Virus record (IMG/VR): IMGVR_UViG_3300042375_000244
Location: 1 to 59,407 of that record
Reading direction: 5' to 3' (one strand)
DNA: 59,407 nucleotides
From: a virus
How positions within the stretch are numbered: the stretch's first letter is position 1; the number at the start of each line of letters is the position of its first letter. Below, in pieces: positions 46,843-58,300 of the stretch. The notes beneath the pieces were generated by a model that saw nothing but the letters and a program-made list of their open reading frames with translations, was not told the origin of the DNA and ran no database searches. The position numbers and the translations under genes were made by a program.

Positions 46843-48366
46843 ATGCAGGGCGATAGTGCTGTTCAAGACATGGACTTCCAGCGGGCGTTGAAGGCCTCTC
46901 CCTATGAGGAGAAGGACCTCCCCCAGCTTTCCGCAGACATCGGAGAGTCGTACACACGTCTGGCTCCGGAGCAGAAGCAGCAACTTCAAGAGCTTGCGGA
47001 CGATCTTGATACGTTTAGTATGGAAGACCTGCGCAATATGCGCTACTTCCTAACATATCTTAGCAAGAACCGCCGCCGCTACCGCGACATTTTGCAGAAG
47101 ATGTACGCGATGGGCGCGCTGGAAGAAGGTGGCGTACCTGAAGAATACGATCCCGCGTTCTTCTCCGTTCTCATGGGACTGGTGGATCAGACCATTGCCA
47201 AGCGTGGGGAATCTGGCACAGAGCAGGAAGCCCCCGAGGGTTTTGCAAAAGGCGGGATTGTTAGCTTGAAAGCTGCCGCACGCAGAGTGCAGGCGGCTGG
47301 ACGAGACGGCGATACGGTTTTGGCGCATATCACCCCTGCGGAAGCTGCGCTTTTGAAGCGTATGGGTGGCGCAGGATCAACCAACCCGAAAACCGGGCTT
47401 CCCGAGTACAAGAGCTTTTTCTCAAAGGCTTGGGGCTTTATTAAGAAAGCCGCCCCAATCATCCTGCCGATTGCCTTGAGCTTTATCCCCGGCGTTAACG
47501 TCATCGCTGCGGGCTTTATTGGATCGGGACTTGGCTCGCTCATTGGCGGAGCCAAGCCAAAAGACGCGTTGAAGAGCGCGATCTTCGGCGGTCTAACGGC
47601 AGGCATTGGCGCAGGCATAAGCGGTGCGGTGTCTGGCACAGGCTTCATGGCTGGTGTTCAAAGCGGTCTGCCGAGCGCATTTGGTGGAACCCCCGCCGGA
47701 GACCCCGGCGTCTTCAGTAAGTTGTTTAATCTTAGTGGGTCCGAAGCGGCGACAGGGGCAGGGTCAACTCTTCCTCCGGGAAGTATTCCGGCGGATGTTG
47801 CAGGACCCGGCGGATTTTCGTCAAGCATCAATCAAGGCGACCCCACAGGGCTCTCCGTTGCCAGTTCTTATGCTCCTCGCGTTTCCACCCCCAGCTCCGG
47901 CTTCGGAATCGGTTCCTTGGTGGACAAGGGCATCGGTCTCGTCAAGGAGTATCCCAAGACCGCCCTCGTCGCAGCCGGTGGCTTGGGCGCACTTGCTGCG
48001 GGCGGGATGGGCGGCAAAGACAAGGCTGTCGCACCGCTCAACACAGGGCCAACTACGCGCGAGCTTATGGCTCAGAATCCCGGTCGATACACCTTTAATC
48101 TTGCAAATTTCCGCCCACGGTCCACCACCGGGATGGGATTGTTTTCCGCAGCCGAGGGCGGTCTTGCGTCCAACGGCAACCTGGCAGCCAAGGGTGGCAA
48201 GGTCGATGGTCCGGGGACCGGCACCAGCGATTCCATCCCCGCCCGTCTCAGCGACGGCGAGTTCGTCTTCACTGCAAAAGCTGTCAGGGGAGCGGGCGAC
48301 GGTAGCCGGATGAAGGGCGCTAAGAAGATGTACGAGATGATGAACAAGTTTGAGCGGATGGCGTAA
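46843..48366 (+). CDS. Internal virion (ejection-type) protein, 507 aa
   Basis: N-terminal helical part, then EGFAKGGIVSLKAAARRV and TVLAHITPAEAALLKRMGGA, STNPKTGLPEY, a block found in many phage internal proteins. A long membrane-prone region (IILPIALSFIPGVNVIAAGF and glycine-zipper stretches) occupies the centre. The C terminus reads VDGPGTGTSDSIPARLSDGE, then FVFTAKAVRGAGDGSRMKGA, another recurrent internal-protein module. Suggested role: part of the trans-envelope channel formed on DNA ejection. Confidence 0.75.
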   Translation: MQGDSAVQDMDFQRALKASPYEEKDLPQLSADIGESYTRLAPEQKQQLQELADDLDTFSMEDLRNMRYFLTYLSKNRRRYRDILQKMYAMGALEEGGVPEEYDPAFFSVLMGLVDQTIAKRGESGTEQEAPEGFAKGGIVSLKAAARRVQAAGRDGDTVLAHITPAEAALLKRMGGAGSTNPKTGLPEYKSFFSKAWGFIKKAAPIILPIALSFIPGVNVIAAGFIGSGLGSLIGGAKPKDALKSAIFGGLTAGIGAGISGAVSGTGFMAGVQSGLPSAFGGTPAGDPGVFSKLFNLSGSEAATGAGSTLPPGSIPADVAGPGGFSSSINQGDPTGLSVASSYAPRVSTPSSGFGIGSLVDKGIGLVKEYPKTALVAAGGLGALAAGGMGGKDKAVAPLNTGPTTRELMAQNPGRYTFNLANFRPRSTTGMGLFSAAEGGLASNGNLAAKGGKVDGPGTGTSDSIPARLSDGEFVFTAKAVRGAGDGSRMKGAKKMYEMMNKFERMA

Positions 48367-48368
48367 CC

Positions 48369-49430
48369 ATGGCTGAAGTCACATCACAAGAACAGATTGT
48401 CCGCGAAGCCCCGGAGATTGAAGCCTATAAGCTAGGGCTTCTTGATCTTGCGAAGCAGCGCGCAGAAGTTCCTGTCGATCTTCCGGAAGCGCAGATTGCA
48501 GGGTTAACGCCTGAGCAACAAACTGCCCGTCTGTTGGCTGCTAGGGGAATAGGTGCCTACCAGCCTTACATGACCGGAGCCGGAGAGGCGTATCAAACCG
48601 CAGCGGCAGGATACGGCGCACTACCTTCTTACGGAACCGAGGCCCTTGGCGCTGTTCGACAAGGGGCCAACGTCGGCACCGGCCTATCGGTGCAGGGGGC
48701 GCAGGCTTACGATCCCCGCTCCGCTGCGGCGTTCATGAACCCCTACCAGCAACAGGTCACACGAGAAGCAACCAAGGAGATGCAGCGTCAGGCTGACATC
48801 GCTCGGGCGCAGCAGTCGGCGCAATCTGTCAGGACGGGTTCCTTTGGTGGTAGCCGTCAGGGTGTGCAGGCGTCGGAGCTTGCTCGTAACCTTGCGGACA
48901 TCCAGTCGAAGCGCATCTTCGAGGACTACTCAACAAACTTCAGTCAGGCGCAGGCGCAGGCCATGAACGCCTTCCAGAACCAGCAGGGTCGTTTGCAACA
49001 AGCTGGACAGACGGCGTTGGGTGCCGGAACTGCTGTTGGTCAGGCTGCGATTTCTGCGGGCGGTTTGCAGCAAGGCGCGGCTGCGGGGCTCGCGGGGCTT
49101 GGTCAGCAGACCGCCGCCCTTGGACAACAGATTTCTGGGTTGGGTCAGGGCGATGCTTCGTTCCTGTACAACCTTGGCGAGAAGACCCGTGGCTACGAGC
49201 AATCTGTTATTGACGCTGCACGACAGAGCAGCATCCAGCAGGAATACGAGCCCTTCCAGAGGATTTCGTTTCTTAGCGACATCTACAAGGGTGCGCCGTC
49301 TTCCCAACAGACGATCAGTCAGACATCGGCCCCGTCGGCCTCGCTTGCCTCGCAGGCGGGCGGGCTGGGTATTGCAGCTCTGTCGGCGTATAATCTGTTT
49401 GGCGGCGGCAAGTCCGGAACGGGCGGCTAA
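48369..49430 (+). CDS. Gln/Ala-rich ejection protein, 353 aa
   Basis: Mostly helical. EEQ-like N terminus, then AAFMNPYQQQVTREATKEMQ, AQQSAQSVRTGSFGGSRQGV and a long AQAQAMNAFQNQQGRLQQAG coiled region. The 'aFmNPYqq-V----l--i-r' block typifies podovirus internal/ejection proteins next to the polyvalent protein. No enzyme motif. Confidence 0.78.
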   Translation: MAEVTSQEQIVREAPEIEAYKLGLLDLAKQRAEVPVDLPEAQIAGLTPEQQTARLLAARGIGAYQPYMTGAGEAYQTAAAGYGALPSYGTEALGAVRQGANVGTGLSVQGAQAYDPRSAAAFMNPYQQQVTREATKEMQRQADIARAQQSAQSVRTGSFGGSRQGVQASELARNLADIQSKRIFEDYSTNFSQAQAQAMNAFQNQQGRLQQAGQTALGAGTAVGQAAISAGGLQQGAAAGLAGLGQQTAALGQQISGLGQGDASFLYNLGEKTRGYEQSVIDAARQSSIQQEYEPFQRISFLSDIYKGAPSSQQTISQTSAPSASLASQAGGLGIAALSAYNLFGGGKSGTGG

Positions 49431-49466
49431 TCGGTCTAGCGTGGAATTGTAGGTAGGATAACGACT

Positions 49467-52364
49467 ATGGCTGAGGTTGATGGTTATGTGCTTAGCACAA
49501 CTGAGGACGGCGAGCTCATCGCCCGAAATGCCGACGGTCGCACAATATCGGCTGAAGATTATTACGGCCGTCTTGTGGATCAAACCTACATAAACGAGAC
49601 CGGAAGAGCTTCGACCTTTAACGATCCCGGCGGGAGGCAGTATTGGACCGAACTGCTCATGAGTCGTCAGGTACAGCCCGATCAACTGGATGAAGTTTTT
49701 TCCGCTACAGACGAGGGCAGGGCTTTTGACGCACGCACCGGGAACACGGGCGGCATCACAACCATAGACGCGGGCACCACTAAAGTCACTGATGGTACCA
49801 CTAAAGTCACGGACGGCACCACTAAAGTCACAGATGGCACCACTAAAGTCACAGATGGCACCACTAAAGTCACAGATGGCACCACTAAAGTCACGACTAC
49901 GGGTGGAATGTCAGACACACAGGCCCGAAACATTGTTACCCGGATGTATGGGGAGCAGCTCGGACGGACCCCCACGGACACGGAACTTGGTTATTGGGTT
50001 CCAGATGTTGTAGCGGGGCGTCTTGATGAGGCTGGTCTTCTGGCGCAATTTAACGCGTCTCCCGAAGGGGCGATGTTTGACAGAATTGGAGCCTTGTATC
50101 CCTTAGAAGTAGGGCGCCCGGCAGACCTTGGAGGCCAGTCCGAGTGGGCTCGTCAGATCCGGGAAGGAAGCCTGACATACGACCAGCTTGCAAAGCTGAT
50201 GTCCGAGACCACAGAAGGTCGAAACTTCGATCTTGACAATCTTTCCAAGGGATTACTCAGCACAGGGTATGTGGACCCCACGCTGACGGCGAAGTTAACA
50301 AGGCTCAAAGACCTGTATAAGACCAAGCTTGGACGTGATCCCGACGAGAAGGGGCTCAGGTTCTATCTAGGTCAAGAAGGCGAGGACTACGATTTTAACA
50401 AGGCCGTTACCACGAGCCCTGAAGCTCTGGTCCGTGACGCATTTAAGCGAGTGCTTGGGCGCGAACCCGACGCGACAGCCATGACGTACTACCAAGACGA
50501 GCTCAAGAAGGGTCGGACATACGACCAGATAGTTAGTGATCTAAGAAGGTCAGACGAGTATCAGACGAAGGTAAGTCCTGTGCGTGGACCGGGCGACGTT
50601 CTGTATTCTAACCCCGCCACTGCGGCCCGAGCGGCGACTGATTTCGCAGGGTTTCCCTTGACCTCAAAGGCTGTGACAGGAGCCGACGGCAAGGTCACAA
50701 ACAAACTTGAGTTAAACCTCCCTGACCAGAAGGATTTCTCCCTTGGGACCAAAGAGGGTACGTTTGATACGTTTAAGGATTACACACCTACGGTGTTTGC
50801 CGAAAACCCCTATGTGTCGAACATCTTCGGCGGGCCTTCTAAGGCTGACGCTGACAGGACAGGGGTCGGTGGACAAAGGGTATTCGGCAGTCCCGCCACA
50901 GCCACACAGGACTATTCAAATCTCGGTATAGGAACAGCGGGCGGAATCACGTCCTTGGCTGATGTCACCAAGGCGGCAAATGCGGCCCCCTTTACCCTTG
51001 GAAATACGATGGCAAACAATCTCGGGACCAACCTTGGAACCACAGCCGGGACCAACCTTGATCTCACGTCTAACGCAGGAACCATCGGCATGGCACAAGG
51101 TGGAATGATTATGTCAGATCCTGTCATGCGCCGGGCGATGTTCCGTAACGGTGGACCAGTGTCCGCGAAGGGCTACGGGATTACCTCGAACGTCACGACC
51201 CCGGACGAAAACGCCATGGCTATGCAGACCATGTTCCAGCCTCAGGGGTTCAGGGACGGCGGACCAGTGCAGTATTTTCAACAGGGTGGTGAGGCGGGTA
51301 TTATGCAGATTGGTGAACCACCGATCAGCGACCGACCCGACATGGAACGAATAGAGCCTCCCGTAAGTGTGGGAGAGCCTGACACAGCTCCTCGTGAGCG
51401 TGTTGTGCCAAAGACCCCTGTGGGCAGATCCATACGTGACTTCTTCTATCCTTCGGAGAACGCGCAAAAAAACATTGATAGGGCTGCGAATGAGCGTGCC
51501 CGGAGAGACGCCGTGGAAGAGGCCAGAAGAAATAACCCTGTCCCTACTATCTTTGACGAAGTGACGGATGCAGAGCGACAAGCTGCTAAGAAAAGACAAC
51601 AAGAGGCTGTTGAAGCTGCCGGGACAAACCCCGGAGAAGCAAGTCAGTTAGCACAGGCCCGCGCACAGATACGGCAGGCCATCGACGACCGTGATGATAT
51701 AAACCGAGAGGGCCGGGCTACGGTTTCCGAGAGGACGCCGCCGCCCGACGACACCGGGCGCAGGATAGCTGAAAGGGTGCCTGCAACGACATCGTTGGAG
51801 AAGTTAAAGGCTGACCGTGAAGCCAACAAGGCCCAGCGCAGAGAGAACCAGCTTCTTGCTTTGATGCAGGCGGGCTTTGCCATGGCAGCGGGCCGTAGTC
51901 CGAACGCCCTTGCGAACCTCGCGGCAGGTGGCGCTTCTGGCGTTGCAACTTTGGCTGGTCTTGAGAAGGAGCGCCGTGCCGACGACGCTCTGCTACGTCG
52001 CGAGATCCTTGAGACCGAGCTTGCACAAGAGAGAATGGGTGAGGCTAGGGCTGAGAGACAAGCTGCGCGTCAGCAGACGGCTTCCGAGCGTGAAAGCTCC
52101 CGTCTCCAGACTCTTAGCACCAACATAAACAACAGAATACAGAACATCCGGTCGGATATTCTTTCCGCACGCACTAAGCTCCTAGTCCAAGGCATCACCG
52201 ACGAGCAGAAGCGTCCGGTCGAGATTGAACTCGAAAACCTTGCTGCTCAATACAAAGCGGAGCAGAATCGGTTGGAACAGTTGTATGATCGGCTAGGGGT
52301 AAGTAAGCCTCAGACAGCCGAACCACCTCCTAAAGGGTTCAGGCTGGTGGGCGCAAAGCAATAA
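49467..52364 (+). CDS. Large internal virion protein with DUF4214-like units, 965 aa
   Basis: Residues about 104-145 are six TTKVTDG heptads. Three to four DUF4214-like segments follow (RMYGEQLGRTPTDTELGYWV, LYKTKLGRDPDEKGLRFYL, AFKRVLGREPDATAMTYYQD), each of the form Y---LGR-pD--gl-YY followed by S-E. Later come NGGPVSAKGYGI and FRDGGPVQYFQQGGEAG tails, and a C-terminal coiled coil (ELAQERMGEARAERQAARQQ) preceded by a hydrophobic ALMQAGFAMAAGRSPNALAN patch. Probably packaged in the head with the polyvalent protein. Confidence 0.75.
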   Translation: MAEVDGYVLSTTEDGELIARNADGRTISAEDYYGRLVDQTYINETGRASTFNDPGGRQYWTELLMSRQVQPDQLDEVFSATDEGRAFDARTGNTGGITTIDAGTTKVTDGTTKVTDGTTKVTDGTTKVTDGTTKVTDGTTKVTTTGGMSDTQARNIVTRMYGEQLGRTPTDTELGYWVPDVVAGRLDEAGLLAQFNASPEGAMFDRIGALYPLEVGRPADLGGQSEWARQIREGSLTYDQLAKLMSETTEGRNFDLDNLSKGLLSTGYVDPTLTAKLTRLKDLYKTKLGRDPDEKGLRFYLGQEGEDYDFNKAVTTSPEALVRDAFKRVLGREPDATAMTYYQDELKKGRTYDQIVSDLRRSDEYQTKVSPVRGPGDVLYSNPATAARAATDFAGFPLTSKAVTGADGKVTNKLELNLPDQKDFSLGTKEGTFDTFKDYTPTVFAENPYVSNIFGGPSKADADRTGVGGQRVFGSPATATQDYSNLGIGTAGGITSLADVTKAANAAPFTLGNTMANNLGTNLGTTAGTNLDLTSNAGTIGMAQGGMIMSDPVMRRAMFRNGGPVSAKGYGITSNVTTPDENAMAMQTMFQPQGFRDGGPVQYFQQGGEAGIMQIGEPPISDRPDMERIEPPVSVGEPDTAPRERVVPKTPVGRSIRDFFYPSENAQKNIDRAANERARRDAVEEARRNNPVPTIFDEVTDAERQAAKKRQQEAVEAAGTNPGEASQLAQARAQIRQAIDDRDDINREGRATVSERTPPPDDTGRRIAERVPATTSLEKLKADREANKAQRRENQLLALMQAGFAMAAGRSPNALANLAAGGASGVATLAGLEKERRADDALLRREILETELAQERMGEARAERQAARQQTASERESSRLQTLSTNINNRIQNIRSDILSARTKLLVQGITDEQKRPVEIELENLAAQYKAEQNRLEQLYDRLGVSKPQTAEPPPKGFRLVGAKQ
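49776..49901 (+). repeat. Six 21-bp in-frame tandem repeats
   Basis: The unit begins ACCACTAAAGTCAC; six copies encode TTKVTDG-like heptads, with the first and last diverged. Length is a multiple of three, so copy number can vary without frameshift. Confidence 0.9.
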
Positions 52365-52381
52365 AATTAAGGATATGACAG

Positions 52382-55300
52382 ATGCCGGTCTATGAAGTCC
52401 AAGCGCCCAACGGTACTATTTTGCAAATCGAGGGGCCGGAGGGGGCTTCGGAAGAGTCCATTCTGTCGTATGCTGAGAAGGTAGCGTACCCGGCCTTCCT
52501 TGCTGGAAAGAAGAAGCCTGAGCCCCAGCAGTCCTTCCTCCGACAGGTGGCCGACATCCCTCTTCAGATTGGAAAGGGTGCGGCCTCTGACGTTCGTAGT
52601 GTTATAGACACCTTTGGTCCGGGCAAAACCGTATCTGAAGGCGCGAGGAGCGTAGAAGCCTATGCTCAAGAGCTTTTATCGGCACAATCCCGCAAGGATT
52701 CCGCTGAGATAGCCCGCATTATGGACGAGGCTAAGGACGAGGGTATCCTTGAGAACGTGGTTGCTGCGGCACGAGCTTTCAGCGTTGCTCCCTTGGATTT
52801 GATCGCTCAAGGTGTGGGCTCAACGATTCCCAGACTTGCCTTGGCTAGAGTTGCGGGACCATACGGGATTGCTGCTCTGGGGGCCTATGGAGCGGCTTCA
52901 GGGGCAGGAACCATCAAGGGCGCCATCTTCGAAGAGACGAAGAAGGAACTTATGGGCCGGGGCGTTTCGGAAGACGTTGCAACAGGATTGGCGCAGAAAG
53001 CTGCGGCCTACGACGGGGAGAACCTCGGCCAGATTCTAATTGGCACAGGCCTTGGCGTGGTGGCCGGTGTTACCGGAGCAGAGCGGATTATTAATAACGC
53101 TCTCCGAAGGATAGGTGGTGCGGCAGCGCGCCGCCAAGTTGGAAGCACGTTTGGAGAAGGGTCCACAGAAGTTGGCCGTGGTGTGTTTGCCCGCACGGCC
53201 CTTGGCGTTGCTGGAGAAGCACCGCTTGAAGCACTGCAAGGCGGGCAAGAACAGCTTGCAAAGAATTTAGCAATTCAACAGGAAGGGTTTGACCGTCCGA
53301 CATTCCAAGGCGTTGCTGGATCGGCAGCATTGGATGCCATTGTCGGCGGCGCAATCGGTGGAACAGCCGGTGCAGCCTTCGGTCGTCGCCCGGACGTAAT
53401 TCCTCCTGTTGTTTCCCCTGGCAGTCCCGGAGCGGAGACTCCCCCTCCTGCAATCCCCCCTGCGGCTCCGGGGCTGCCTACTGCTGTTCCTGCTGGTGCG
53501 CCTCCGGGCGCGGCGGTTGCGGCTGCTGCGGCAAGCCCGCTTCAGACAGACCAATCTATCCAGAATATAGCGGCGGCACAGACCGGCGCAGTAGTTCCGT
53601 CTTCGGGACCTCTCAAGCGTTCGCAAACGGGCGCTCCTGTTCTGGCCCAAGGCGCTACAAATGTAGTAGACCCACAGCTTGTTACTTCGGCTGCGCAAAA
53701 GCTCCCGCTTTTTGGGCAGGGAACTATCGGGAGGGCGTTTGCTGGACAGACGGATGTTGGACAGACGCTTGATCCATCCACACGGCCTCTCGCGCTGGGT
53801 GTGCTTCCGCGCGATCTTGCAGGAGCGAGGCCACGCTATAAAACAACTCCGCTTGAGTTTGCAGATGGTGTCACTCAGGCGCTTTTCATCACCGCTCCGA
53901 GGAAGGACGGGAAAAAGTCAGATCGTGACGCCGACTACCGCAAGTGGTTGGAGAGCCAAGGATACAGTCCCTCGGAAATAGACCTACGCGGAAAAGAAGT
54001 CCGCAACTACATCGGGAGCCTTGTTAAAAAAGCGCCCGGCGTAAGTTTGCTTCCTGTCCCTACCTTCCCGAAGGTTGCTGCTCGCGCGGCTCAACAACCT
54101 GTGGCGGTTGCTGGACAGGTTGCTGGACAGGTTGCTGGACAGGTTGCTGATCCTTCGGGTCGTGTCACCACAACAATAGCTGATGGCTTGGGACCTCGTT
54201 ATGGCATGGAGCCGGGAGCTGCGGCACCTGCGGCACTTGCGCCCGCCGTGGCGGCACCTGCTCCTTCGACCACGGACCTTGGACCAGCGTCCGCGCGCAC
54301 GCCCGAGCCGCTCCGTGTGAAGACGATCAAGACAGGTGTCCCTTCGACCCCCGAGATCGAGGTTGCTCCGCAGATTGTCGAGCTTTCAGACATCATCTCT
54401 TCGGAGATCCCCGGATACGACCCGACTTTGCAACCGCGTGACAGGACGAGGATCGGATCTGACATCCAGATCGCGGACATCATCGCGAAGTTTGACCCCC
54501 AACTTCTGACCTTTGACCTCAGCACCAAGCGCGGTGCGCCTATCGTTAACCAGAACCTGAACGTTGAAAGCGGTAACGGGCGCATCATGGCCCTGCGCCG
54601 CATTTATGAGTCTCGTCCAGAACTGGCAGAGGCCTACAAGAACGAGCTTTCTCGTCTTGGTTTTGACGTTTCTGGGATGAAAAACCCCGTCCTCATTCAA
54701 CGTCGTATAACGCCCCTCACCCCAGAGGAAACCCAGCAGTACCTCGGCACAGCAAACACCCCCGACGTTATGCCAATGAGTGCTTTGGAGAACGCAAAGC
54801 AAGATGCCAAGAGAATCTCGCCTGAGATGCTCGACCTCATCCCGGAGGACCGCGACTACACATATCCTGAGTTTGTGCGTGAGTTTTTGCGTCGTCTGCC
54901 TGCGACCGACCTCAATGATATGTTAACCAATGAAGGTGAGTTGACCCCTGACGGTGAGCGCCGTGTACGGAACGCCGTGTTTGCAAAAGCTTTTGGAGAT
55001 CCGCAGGCTGTCGCCCGCATTGCGGAGTCAACCGACGACAATATCCGGTCGATCTCGAACGCACTCATTGATAACATCGTCAACTTTGCAAAAGTTCGCA
55101 TAGCTGTTGACGAAGGCAATATAGACCCCGGCTTCTCGACGGAGCCTCTCGTTGACGCGATCAACCGAATTTCGCGTATGCGGTCTACGGGAACGTCGCT
55201 TGAGAGATACATCTCGCAGGTAGACGCCTTCAATCCTCTGCCGCCGATGACAGAGAAGTTTATGCGCCTGTTCTATAGCGAAAAGGCGCGGGCTCTCGGA

Positions 55301-58300
55301 CGGGAACGTATCTCGGACGGTCTTGGCTTCTATGCACGGGAAGCATTGAAGGTTCAGCCCGAGGGTCAAAACCTTGGTTTCGGTCTTGGCTTGCCCCAGA
55401 TCACCCCGATGGAATTGATCGACGCTGCAATTAAGCGTGCTCAGGGGGCAACCCCTCCGTCTGCCGTAACTACCGCAGCAATCACGATGTCGTCAGTCAC
55501 CACTAAAGGTTTGGATGGACGCAGGCGTGTGACCTTCTCAGACGGAACCGCGACCGACATTCAACGATACGAGACTGGAACTTCTTCCAAGGTCCCCGGC
55601 TGGCATGATGTAACTTCAGATCTTGGGGAAGGGTCCTATCTTGGAAAGACCCAGAATAGGGCGATTGCCGAACTTCTGAAGCGCAAGAACGCCCAGAAGT
55701 TTGTACCTGACACCGCGCCGATAGGGGTGGTGGATGATCCAAAGCCCACTGACCTTGGACCTTCGAACCAACCTGTCATTGTTGGCGAGGTTCCGCAGTC
55801 GGTCAAAGACAGCACAACCCTTGAGCTTGGACCGGGAACCGCGCAGTGGTTTGAACAAAACCTTCCGGGCGTGGATAACGTGCTGCGTGAGTTGCAGTAT
55901 CGCCTGTATCCGGGGACGCGGTTTACTGTTCAAACCGACAAGCCTCTTGAAGGTTACGGGCGGGCTAAAACATCCGAGGGGTCGGTTGTAATCAATGTCG
56001 ATCCCTTTCAACTAAAGGAAGACTTTGAGAAAGCTGGTGGAGACTACCGAGCCAAGCTCTTGCACACACTTCTCCACGAGATGTCGCACCCAATTCAATT
56101 TTTCTGGGTTAACAATGCGGACGTCAACACGCAGGCAGCTATCTTTGCCCAGTTTCTGAAAGAGCGAAGCGGCACTGCGGTGCAGCGTGCGGGCCTTCTA
56201 AAATACATTCTTGACCAGAAGAACTCCAATGTAGACGTCCAGACTCTCCGCGAGCGCCTACTCAAGACGTTTAGTCTTACCGACGGGCAGTTTAGGAGAT
56301 TGCTCGAAACGGAACGGAACATAGGCGAGAAGTCCCCAGACATCTATCGCAAGAACCTAAGCGACGCCTACTATAGGAAGTACTCGGAATGGGTGGCCGA
56401 GAAGGGGGCTCAGTGGATGTCGAAGGAGCTTCAAGGTCGTCTCCCGCAGACGGTCTTTGAGAAGTTCCAAAAGGAGATGTTCGTAAAGCTTCGCAGCATC
56501 TACGAGACAGTCGCTAAACTCTTGGGCGTTCCAACAAGCACGGGCGCTTTCGAGAAGATGTTGTCAGATATTTGGGGGGTTAAGGTAAGCACCCCCAAAG
56601 CTAGGTTCGGGGTCAAGGACGGCAAGACAAACAAGGACTCGGTTCTCTCTGATGAGGCCGAGGCTGCTTATGAGAAGGCCTTGGACGGTGATCCGTCTGC
56701 CATCAGCAAGCTGCCCGGCGGCGATACTGCACGTCTGAACTCCGAGAAGTTTGCAAAACTCACCACCAAGGTGCGGACATTCTTCGACCCCACGTACATG
56801 ATTGACAAGTATCCAATTCTGTCAGAGTTCCGGAACCTTCTCTTCGGCAAGATCGGCATGGCTACGCAACGTGCGAAAGATCTGTCGGACACAATCTCGA
56901 AGGGGACGCCTGAAGTGCAGGCGCAGTCCTACACCTTCTTGACCACGCGCGACGCCAACCCGAACATCATCACTGACGAGAACGTCCGAAAGGCGTCCAT
57001 CGAGGTGAAGAAGGAAATAAATCGCATCGCGCAGGAGATGGTGAGCAAGAAGCTTCTGTCACAGGAGAGCCTCGACAAATACTATGACCAGTACTTGCCG
57101 CGTATGTATCTGTACTACGAGGCTACAGGTCGTGGGGTTAAGAGCCCGAACAGAACGATCTCTGACCAAGGCTATCTGGATCTTCGCAAGGAGCTTTCGG
57201 AAGAGGAGCGCAAACTTCTTGGTGAAATTAAAAACCCTGCGTTCTTGTCTTATGTGGCGTTGACCCGTCCGCAGAGCGACTTGGCGATGGCCGAGTATTT
57301 CTCACAAATCAAAACTCAGTCCACGAAGGGTTCGGCGGAAGACGCCAAGGAGGAGGATAAGGTCAACTGGATCGCCCCGAACTCCCTCGTGGAGTTTCAG
57401 GGAGAGATGGTGACGCCGTACTGGTTGTTGGCGGAAGCCAACACGATGGACGACATTGCTAGGCTGACCGAAGAAACTGACCCTGCCGCTGCAAAACTAA
57501 TGCGGGAGCGGGCAGATGACATGCGCCGTACCGCTGCCCCGGAGAAGTCGCGTCAGGAAGCTGTTGATCTCCCTGAGAACTACCAGCGTCTGCCGGACAG
57601 CCCTCGGTATGGGGTGTTGCGTGGCGCGATTATTCAGAAGGGGATTTACGACGACATCGTTGGAGGCTTCGTGTCGATCCCTCGTGGGGAAATGCCGTTC
57701 ATACAAAGGCTTCTTGGCGACGAGCAGAGCGCCCTCGTCAAGATAAACCAGATCTGGAAACTGTCGAAGATTACGTTGAACATCCCCTCGCAGGCCCGCA
57801 ACGGGATCTCAAACACGATTGGTATGCACTTCTTCGGCGGGGTGCCGCTGTACCGTATCCCCGGTTATCTCTATCGCGCCGCGAAGGAGATTACGGAAAA
57901 CGGAGACTCCTATAAAGACGCGCAGAAGTACGGCATCACGGGTGGAACTATGTCTGCCGCTGAGATGATCCGGGTTCGCGCCGACCTAGAGCAGTATCTC
58001 CGCAAGGGTGGCGGCAAGGATGGAGGTCTCTTTGGTGCGTTTGCTGCGGCACGTATTATAGCAGGCAAGGGTATCGGCGCTGCCTCTGACACATATCAGA
58101 GGATCGAAGTAGTCTTTAAGATGGCGATGTTTCTCCATGGTCGAGAGAAGGGGCTGTCTCCTTCTGCTTCTGTGGATGCTGCCAACGAGGCGCTGTTCGA
58201 CTACACGCTTGTAAACCCGAACATTCGGTATCTCCGTAACGCGCCGCTCGGCCTGCCCTTCGTGACATATTATTACAAGGCGTTGCCGAAGCTGGTCGAG

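Noticed and set aside
46773-46845. 24-codon frame before the internal protein gene
   Set aside because: No ribosome site or coupling; too short to support.
54380-55060. The ParB-like domain of the polyvalent protein as the reader of the parS site
   Set aside because: The ddrB-type domain lacks the central helix-turn-helix needed for parS recognition, and the protein looks like a virion component; host ParB is the simpler candidate.
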